In this document: piece by piece, positions 1 to 8,100 of the stretch
Position numbering within the stretch: position 1 is the stretch's first letter
Layout of the letters: every line of letters begins with the position of its first letter
Assembly (NCBI GenBank): GCA_004335835.1
Contig: RWJK01001769.1
Span: 69,028-94,128 of the forward strand
DNA from: Scenedesmus sp. ARA3
Taxonomy: Eukaryota > Chlorophyta > Chlorophyceae > Sphaeropleales > Scenedesmaceae
Direction: 5' to 3'
DNA length: 25,101 nt
Made by a program: the position numbers and the translations under genes
Notes under the pieces: generated by a model
Told to the model about the DNA's origin: nothing
What the model saw: the letters and a program-made list of their open reading frames with translations, nothing else
Databases searched by the model: none

Positions 1-2
1 CA

Positions 3-54
<52 letters not shown>

Positions 55-62
55 CACACACA
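1..62. repeat. CACG/CA microsatellite
   Basis: The window opens with about ten CACG units followed by about ten CA dinucleotides. It is a simple repeat with no coding content and its left end is cut by the window edge. Confidence 0.97.
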
Positions 63-1265
63 CCAGACATCGGAGCTCTAAAGAAGCAGAGAAGGTCATG
101 CCACCAACAACTGCCAACTGTTTTGCGGAGTCAAGCCTGCACCCAAACACCATGCCAATCATGCAGCAACAGCCTGCATTGCGCAGCCGCAGCAGCCAGC
201 AGGCATCACTTCAACTAAGGGCATGCACCGCCATGATAACAAACAACGCCAGCCAGCTCCTATGTGTTGTGCTGCCTGCCGAGGACGAGCTTCTCAGCAT
301 TCGCTAGTCTGTAAAGCCTGATTGCCTGATGTGCTGTAGCCGCTGCTGTGAGGCTTGCTGGTCCTGGAGATCCTGTTGCTGCTGCTGCTGCTGCTGCGCG
401 CCTGCAGACAACACGGCCCAGTGCGTCTGCTGCTGCTGCTGCAACAGCTGCTATAAGACTGCGCCACTTTAATGGCGCCCACGTCAACCACACCACTGCT
501 GCAGCTACTGCTGCTGCTGCAGCAGCAGCTACTGCTGCCGCTGCACCCCCCACCACCTGCTGCTCGCTCAGCAGTGCCACCCCTGACCCCACCACCCGTC
601 TGCTGCTGGCAGCAGCGTCTCTTGCACAACTGCCTGCAGCCGCTGCAGCTGCTGCACTGCAACGCCTGCAGGCAGCAAGCGCAGCTGCTGCATGGCCTGC
701 AGCAGCGCCTGTGCTTGCACTCCACCTGGCCCAGCAGCAGCTGCAACCAACCATAAGCAGCTTTCCTACACAGGCTCGCCATCCCCACTGCTGCTGCTGC
801 TGCTGCTGCTCGGCTGCCTGCCTCAACAGGCAGAGCCGTGGTGTCAACCAGCAGCAGCAGCAGCAGCAGGCGGCGCACCCGCACCAAGCTCGGGGTGTGG
901 TGCTGCAGCTGCTGCCACTGGATGACCTGTCGCTGCCTGCTGCTGCTGCTGCTGCGGCGGCGGCAGCACTCTCAGCGGCCACTTTGAATGCCCGTGTGAG
1001 TGCAGCAAAGCCAGCAATCAACTGCATGAAGAACTCCCTCCCTGTCGCCAGCTGTCACTGCCCTGCGCCGACAGCTCGCCTACCTCCATCCCCACTGCTG
1101 CAGCTGCTGTTGCCAGAGCCCCTGCAGCACGCAGCCACATGGCAGTATACCGATGCTGCTCCACGTCAGCAGCAGCAGTGGCAGCAGCAGCACACTTCTG
1201 CATGGGCAGCGCTACTGCTGCTGCCGGCCCTGGCAACGCCTGCTGCTGCTGCTGCCCAGGCAGAG
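63..1265. other. triplet-rich region without a supported gene
   Basis: This stretch is dominated by interrupted CTG/CAG tracts, for example near 372-396, 430-450, 500-535, 788-812, 850-872 and 938-960. Long open frames exist on both strands, but their products are almost pure Ala, Gln, Leu or Cys runs, as expected from reading CTG/CAG in any frame. I see no domain, no start context and no convincing splice pair. It lies downstream of the Myb-like gene and may include its 3' UTR. Confidence 0.6.
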
Positions 1266-1877
1266 TTACGCTGCTTGTGCTCCACCGCCCAGCAGCAGCC
1301 GGAACTGCTGTTCGGGCGGCAGTGCTGCTACAGCAAAATCGAGTGCATGTACGCCTGGGGGGCCGAACTCCAGAGCGTCGAAGTACTGCCAGAGGAAGCA
1401 GCCGCGGCCGGCGTCGCCAGAGCGCAGCACAGCGTACCAGCGGGTCTTGATATCCATGTAGGAGCGCCCGGGAATCTCCAGAAACTCGGCGAACCTCCTC
1501 CACCTGTCGTGATTATTAAGGCGAAGCAGCAGCAGCGACAGCGGCGGCGGCGGCGGCAGCAGCAGCAGCAGCAGCGGCGGCAGCAGCAGCAGTAGCAGCA
1601 GTTGTGACTGGCCGAGCGGTGGCGTGGCTTGTGTGAAGGCAATGCGGACACATTCGGAAAGGGCAGCCGGCCTTTGACTTCTATCCAGGGATGAGACAAG
1701 CAACACTGCACAAACATGGCTGGAGTCACGACATGCGCAATTCATGTACACGAAACAGCAGCGCCGCACACACGGCTGTGGAGTCTGGCAGGTGGGAATG
1801 CTCACTTGGGGCCGTGTTCATAATGCAGCTCTGCCAGACGGTAGTCCTCAGCAAAACTCCAGTTGCCCTGTTGGCGG

Positions 1878-1908
<31 letters not shown>

Positions 1909-2493
1909 CAAGCAAAGCATGTCAGCAGACAAATGTGTAACAGCCACATGCGCACTGAAGCCAGCACTTCGCATTGCCTGCATGCAGCGCAGAGCTCGTC
2001 CGCTTGCTTTGCTTCTGCCGTGTGTGTATGGCAGTGCTGCCTGCACTGCCTGCTGCTGTGCCTGTGCAACTGCACAGCCGCTGCCACCCGCTTGCCTAGC
2101 CTGCGCCAGGCACAGCCCAACCCATGCTGCACGTGGCAGGCCATGCTGCGCGTGAGTACACATTACGTTGCATTATGCTGGCTTGTAATGTCAGACCTGC
2201 ATGCACGTTGTAACTCTTATACTAAAGCCGGCTGTGCTGCACCTGCCCAGGCCATCATGGCCATGATGCTGCGCCGCCACACCCACCAGCGGCGCATCCT
2301 CTGGGACGTCAAAGCCGTCCGCCTCATCATCACTGTCATCGTCAAAATCATCGTAGGCGTGAAAGATGAAGCCATGGTCAGCAGGGAAGTCCTGGTCCAC
2401 AGGTGCATGGCCTGCAGCTGCATCGTCGTCTGCTGGTTGCTGCTGCTGCGCGGGTGCCCCCTGGCCATTATTTGCTGGCAGGTCAGCTGGCAT
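1266..2493 (-). CDS. acidic Myb/SANT-like DNA-binding protein (two-exon model)
   Basis: The model joins 2493-2243 to 1503-1266 on the minus strand, 489 bases, 162 aa. The donor is CAG/GTGCAG and the acceptor CGACAG/G, and phase 2 is kept. The first half is Gln- and Asp-rich with a DDFDDDSDDEAD stretch. The junction falls inside a SANT/Myb-like fold: a weak first helix (PEDAPLVGVAAQHHG, about residues 62-76) is followed by GLGRWRRFAEFL and then PGRSYMDIKTRW, which fits the W..IA..L.GR...IK.RW pattern of Myb helices 2 and 3. The usual first-helix tryptophan is missing. A LWQYFDALE segment follows, and TAA at 1266-1268 ends the frame. A (CTG/CCG)n tract precedes the acceptor. Myb/SANT domains usually bind DNA or histones; a regulatory role here is inference. 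Further 5' exons are possible because the start has no independent support. Confidence 0.5.
1524..1602. repeat. CAG/CGG triplet tract in the Myb-like gene intron
   Basis: Interrupted CAG and CGG triplets lie about 20 bases before the acceptor of the second Myb-like exon. Read in the gene's direction the tract is CTG/CCG and pyrimidine-rich, so it may serve as the polypyrimidine tract. A shorter pure CAG tract in the same intron lies near 1877-1900. Confidence 0.85.
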
Positions 2494-3170
2494 GTTGACC
2501 AGGCTTGTTCAAGAAGCAGTTTTGTCCGGCTGGCACCTGCGAACATCATCAGGAAAAGAGCCTTCTTCAGGGGTTATGCTTGCAGTTAACTGCCGATTGG
2601 CTGAGTGGTATTACTGCAGGTATAGCTCCTGCTGCGCGCGCTGTCGTTTGCTTCTTGTCAGGAACGCAGAAACATAGCACATCTCAACACTTCTGGCTTG
2701 GTATGCAGTCGCACGGAGCGGTCTGAGCTGCTGCACCGTCTCGCTCACAACAGCACGGATCAACAACAGCGTGGCTGGGCACACAGACCGCCAAAACGGT
2801 TGACGCCGACGGCCATCATGATGTCTAATGCAGGCATTAACAGATACACCACTCACCTGGCAGTGCTGTCGCAGCTGACCAAAAGTAGTTGCAAGGAAAT
2901 GGCGCGGGATCTGCTGCGAAATCTGACGGTCACTCTTGTATTGGCTTGTTCAGTATGAAGAGCAGCATGCAGCCCTGCGACAGAAGATTGCTGTGATGCC
3001 TCGCACCATGGCCCATTTGACAAAACCCCCGACGGTTGGACTTGACTTCATTCAGCAAACTTCAAGTCAGTCTGTAAGTTACATGCTGATATTTTTTAGT
3101 GCGATCCGCAGCTGCTCGTGCATTGACACCGTCGTTGCTGGCCACGCTGCCGACCTGTGACACAGTTGAC

Positions 3171-3191
3171 CAGTTGACCATTGGTCAACTG
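3171..3191. repeat. 10-bp perfect inverted repeat with 1-base centre
   Basis: CAGTTGACCA and its reverse complement TGGTCAACTG are separated by a single T. A further partial copy (CAGTTGAC) lies directly upstream. The TTGAC core resembles the W-box bound by WRKY factors, but any such role is only a guess. Confidence 0.85.
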
Positions 3192-3340
3192 AGTTGAGCA
3201 CATGTCCTTTGCCCTACGTTGATTCCGCTCCTTGCAAAGAGAGCGTAGACACTTTCAACTTTCAACTTGAGTTGAGCACCGTGCACTGTGATCACATGCC
3301 CGTTGGCACATGTTCTTGATGCCGTTGCAAAAAAGAACAC

Positions 3341-3364
3341 TGCGCATGCATGCATGCATGCGCA
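3341..3364. repeat. 24-bp perfect palindrome (TGCA repeats)
   Basis: A perfectly self-complementary 24-base sequence is built of GCAT/TGCA tetramers flanked by TGCG and CGCA. It could form a cruciform or be a homodimer binding site, or simply be an ATGC microsatellite. Nothing else in the surroundings decides. Confidence 0.85.
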
Positions 3365-4018
3365 CGAGGATGGACGGGCTCCAAGCATGCTTTCACAGGC
3401 TTCGGTGAAGGAGTGTGTGACCTTGGGCTGTTAGTGTGTGATTACACTATAACCTTGGATGCGCTCACACGCACCAGCACTCGTTCAGCAACTGCTGGCC
3501 TGCAACATGTCATCTGCTGCCCAGGTGCTGCAGCCGACAGCAGCCACAGCTGGCAAATTGCCGCTTGAAGCGTGAATGTGCGGGATTCGACGAATTCCGC
3601 TGCTGCACAACCACGGCAAACTGCAGTAACACTCACCAGAGGCGTTCAGACCAATACACTGTGCTTCACAACTCACATGCTCAGCACACACCAACTGTGG
3701 TGTGATGCAAACACCATGCCCCTGTGTGTGCAAGACAAATGCCACAACATGTGCAGCACATCTTCAACTTGACAGCCACATGCCGCATGTGGTTTGGCTG
3801 CAGCCGCCGCACAGCGCAAGATGTGCTGGCAGCGCAGCCAACAGATCAGAGTGCAGCGCAGCCCTACCAACATGCGGCACGGCACAGCTGTGATGCAGCA
3901 CGAGGTGGGGCAGCTGCCCTCCTGTCCTGCAGGAAAACCCTGCTGGCTGGCTGAGCAAGCCGCACGTGTGCTTCCTTGGGGCAACGCCACGTTCAACCAC
4001 AACATGGGTTGCCTCCAG

Positions 4019-4102
4019 GCATCATCATCTTCATCAACACCATCATCAATATCAACACCACCAACGTCATCTTCTCATCATCATTGTCGTCATCAACGTA
4101 GC
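4019..4102. repeat. ATC-rich microsatellite
   Basis: Imperfect ATC/CAT triplets fill this tract. On the minus strand it reads as GAT repeats encoding Asp or Met runs, which explains the acidic open frame there. It lies 3' of the acyltransferase gene. Confidence 0.85.
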
Positions 4103-4220
4103 TGCATAGTACCAAGCACTTCAACACAGGCTGTGGGTACGCCTGGCCACTTATGTGTGTACTACGCAACACCTGCAACCTCCGAGGAGAGTCTGTCACT
4201 GCTTGCACGCAGCCGCTGCT

Positions 4221-4762
4221 GCCGCCCTTAGGCTGCCTCCTGTGCTGCTAGGAAAGGCTGGCTGAATGCTTTCAGCTGCCTCCTGTGCTGTAAGGCTGCC
4301 GTTGCCGCTGCCCCTGCCGCTGCCGCCTTAGGCTGCCTCCTGTGCTGCCAGGAACGGCTGGCTGAAAGCTTTCAGCTGCCACCTGTACAGTAAGGCTGCC
4401 GCTGCCGCTGCCGCCCTAGGCTGCCTCCTGTGCTGCCAAGAAAAGCTGGCTGGAAGCTGGCAACTCGCTGCGCTTGCTTGGCTGCATGAAGGCTGCCTTC
4501 AAGCTTGCGGCTCAGGCTGCCTCCTGTGCTGCCTGGGACGGCTGGCTGAATGCTGCCAGGCTGCCTCCTGTGATGTGAGGCTGCCTCTGCCGCTGCCGCC
4601 CTTACGCTGCCTCCTGTGCTGCCAGGAAAGCCATCATCTCGCCGCGCTTGCCTGGCTGCATGAAGGCCGCCGCCGCCGCTGCCGCCTTAGGCTGCCTCCT
4701 GTGCTGCCAGGAAAGGCGGCATCTCGCCGCGCTTGCCTGGCTGCATGAAGGCTGCCGCTGCC
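4221..4762 (-). repeat. tandem copies of the acyltransferase terminal coding sequence and stop codon
   Basis: Beyond the true stop at 4766-4768 the last 15-90 bases of the coding sequence recur at least six times with the stop codon in register, near 4228, 4327, 4417, 4512, 4601 and 4687. Fragments lie between them near 4276, 4376 and 4559. Read on the minus strand the copies encode variants of FLAAQEAA followed by a stop. The copy at 4687-4745 extends upstream to an AFMQPGKRGEM-like segment, matching AIMQPEKRAQM of the true exon. Short GCCGCTGCC-type spacers separate units. All would lie in the 3' UTR or beyond. Confidence 0.85.
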
Positions 4763-4765
4763 GCC

Positions 4766-4937
4766 TTAAGCTGCGTCCTGAGCTGCCAGGAACGGCTGGC
4801 TGAATGCCGGCATCTGTGCGCGCTTCTCCGGCTGCATGATGGCCGCCTCCAGCTCGCTATACTCAGCCACCACAGCCTTCCATGCAGCATCTGCCAGCGC
4901 AGCCTGAGCTGCCTCCTTGTCCTCGATGCCTGCAGGC

Positions 4938-4981
<44 letters not shown>

Positions 4982-5066
4982 CAGCAGGAGGAGGTGGTGA
5001 GGGTGGATCCGTCACAGGCACGGCAGCGCCTCTCAGCCTGAGCTGCCTCCTTGTCTCAATGCCTGT

Positions 5067-5122
<56 letters not shown>

Positions 5123-8100
5123 CAGCAGGTGGTTGAAGGCGGAGTAATCTCAGGCAAGGCAGCGGTCCCGAGGCTGCATACGAAGCATGCTGCTGCTAAG
5201 AGGTCGCTGGCGCCGCAGCACAGCTGCATGGCGCACATGCAAGCACAGCTGTCATCCACCAGGCACACACATTCTGCTTAGCTTAACCATGCACACACAA
5301 GCGGACCACATTCACTGTCACAACACCCCAGAACCCCAGATATGAGCTCCTGCATGCCCTGCGCACCGCTGATGACCCCCTGGCAGTCAAGCTCCTCGCA
5401 CACAAAGGCACGGCCGTCAACCACACACACATAAATGTGTCGACACACTCCAGGTGTGCAGCTGCTGCACGTGTGATACATGCCCCACCTCCACCACCAC
5501 CACCACCACCAGCAGCACCACCAGCAGCAGCAGCAGCAGCACTCACCGCTGATGACCGCCTGCCAGTCCAGCTCCTGGGCCACGCTGATGCCCACGCCGC
5601 TCCACGCCGTCAGCCGCCGCTCACCCAGCGCCTTGTCGACAGTCTTGGGCGGAGGCATGACAGGGTAGCTGAACATGGCCATGGGGTACAGGTGGCCGGG
5701 CTGCTTGGCGCGGTTGATCAGGTTGCGCATCAGCTCCACGGCGGTCGCGTCAAAGGCATCCGGGCTCCACACATCATCCTTGGGCCTGCGGGGAGAGGGG
5801 GGCGAGAGGGATGCGGAGCGCAGCATGTGGTGAGCAGAGAGAAGACGGCCAATGGCAGTGGTTGCGGTTGATTCACTGGGTAGCTGAACTGGATATGGGG
5901 TGCAGGTGGCGCGGTTGATCAGGTTGCGCATCAGCTCCACGGCGGTCGCGTCGAACGCATCTGGGCTCCACACGTCGTCCTTGGGCATGTGTTGGAAAGG
6001 GAGATACGGGGAGCACACAGCATAATATAAGCAGAGAGAAGGTAGCCGTTGGCAGTGGCTGCAGTGACAGCACGCGGTCGATAGCCCGTCCCCACCCCAC
6101 CTGTCCCTGCCGCCTGAGGGCGCGATCCACATCAGGCTGCATCTCAAGCGACCCACGACAATCCCCCAAACGCATGTGCTGCACTGCCAGCCAGCCGCAA
6201 CTCCCAATCCCCCCCCTCCTCTTGCCCCATGTCGCAAACACGCACATACACATTTAATCGACGCACCTGTCCCTGCCGCCTGAGGGCGCCATCCACACAT
6301 GTGCTGCTGACTGCTCTCCCCTCCCNACACACACACACACCACACCCATCCACCCACATGCGCTGCTTCCTCACACACACCAAAACCCACCCCCACCTGT
6401 CCCTGCCCCCCGAGGGCGCGATCCACACCAGGCTGCCGCGCGCGTTGAACGCGCGCTGCATGGCCACCAGCGTCTTGCGGTTGGTCTCCATCTTGCTCGC
6501 CTTGAGCTCCGGCACATCATCCAGGTGCTTCTTGGAGTGCACACAAAACAAATTGCGGCCCATGCTGAACGGCTTGCACAGCGCTGCAGACTGACCTTCC
6601 ACCAACCAGACCCCACCCCCATACACACACCTGCGCCGCGCACCTGTCCCAGGCACCGGAGGACGCGAATATACACCAGGTTGCATCGCATAACCACTCA
6701 AGACAAACATATGCTGCACTACCAGCCAGCCGCACTTCCACTCCACCCCCCACCCCTGTCCCCACACACATATACACGCACACCAGAAGCACACCACCAC
6801 CACATCCTTTCACAGCACCCACCTGTCACAGCCTTCCGGAGGGCACATATACAATCCACGCCAGGCTGCATTTTAAGCAACTCAATACAGTGCCCCCCAA
6901 ACGCATGTGCTGCACTGCCAGCCAGCCGCATCTCCCAATCCCCCTCCTCTTGCCCCAAGTTGCACAAACACACACATACACAATCAAACAACGCACCTGT
7001 CCCTGCCGCCTGAGGGCGCGATCCACACCAGGCTGCCGCCCGCGTTGAACGCGCGCTGCATGGCCACCAGCGTCTTGCGGTTGGTCTCCATCTTGGACGC
7101 CTTGAGCTCAGGCACGTCGTCCAGGTGCTTCTTGGAGTGCACGCAGAACAGGTTGCGGCCCATGCTGAACGGCTTGCACAGCGCGTCAGTAACCACGCGG
7201 TCGCCCGCCACGTAGATTACATCTGTCGCCAGGTTGGGGTGGGAGGCCGCCAGCATGTGTGCAAAGACGCCCGGGTCGGCCTCGGTCTGGTGGTTGGCCA
7301 GCAGCACCACGTTCTCCCCGGCAGCCAGCTGCTCCTGGATCTTGGTCCTGCAGGTATGCACAAACAGTGGCGCACAGTGTTACACAGTGTTGAACACATC
7401 AGAAGGAGATTGCAATGTTCAAGCATGCAAGCAGGTGCGCAGGCGGGCGAGGCACAGCATGCAACCACGTTCTCCCCGGCAGCCAGCTGCTCCTGGATCT
7501 TGGTCCTGCAGGTATGCACAAACAGTGACACACAGTGTCATACAGTGTTGAACACATCACAGGGAGATTGCAATTTTGAAACATGCAAGCAGGTGCGCAG
7601 GCGGGCGAGGCCCAGCATGCAACCACGTTCTCGCCTGCTGCCAGCTGCTCCTGGATCTTGATCCTGCGTGTGGTTACAAGGGGAGGGTGTGCAGGCAGGG
7701 CGGCGTGTCAGGGTAGGCGGGGCAAGCCATCTGGCAGCAGGTGCCGGATGCTTTGCAAGGATACCAGAAAGGCGGCTGCGTTGTGTGTCCTGCAATTTAC
7801 ATCCTTCCAAGCGGGACAGCAGCAACACGTTCTCCCCGGCAGCCAGCTGCTCCTGGATCTTGGTCCTGTGTTGTTGATTGTGTGGGGAGAGGGGGCGAGT
7901 GCGGCATGTGGTGCAGCAGGCAAGGCATGGCGGTGCTGCAAGCACACACAGGATGGGGGGTAACAGTCCACGGCCGCGTGGAGCTTGCAAACACAGCTGC
8001 AAGTCGTATGCCACCCAAGTTCATGCGCCTGGACAACAAGTGCTGGTGTCCGGGGCGGACGCCAGCACAGGCAGCGGCAGCGGCAGCAGCAGCAGTGGGC

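Larger units (their letters stand above)
2494..4220. other. intergenic region, no recognised gene
   Basis: This lies between the Myb-like gene (5' side) and the acyltransferase terminal array (3' side), so it should hold the promoter of the Myb-like gene. Short open frames on both strands show no family resemblance. Visible structure is limited to two palindromes (3171-3191 and 3341-3364), several TTGACC/GTTGAC and TTCAACTT motifs between 3165 and 3275, and an ATC-rich tract at 4019-4102. Confidence 0.55.

Noticed and set aside
260..1027. 255-codon open frame on the minus strand
   Set aside because: It is again the product of triplet repeats, with poly-Ala and poly-Cys runs and no motif. All frames of such DNA stay open by composition.
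348..1595. 415-codon open frame on the plus strand
   Set aside because: Its product is mostly Ala/Gln/Leu runs from CTG/CAG triplets. Its 3' part is antisense to the Myb-like exon, which has a recognisable domain.
1608..1640. tRNA-like A box (TGGCCGAGCGGT)
   Set aside because: No B box of the GGTTCGANTCC type and no acceptor stem follow at the right distance. The similar TGGCTGAGTGG at 2597 fails for the same reason.
3794..4231. 145-codon plus-strand open frame with Ser/His runs
   Set aside because: The runs come from the ATC microsatellite, and the end overlaps the antisense acyltransferase terminal array.
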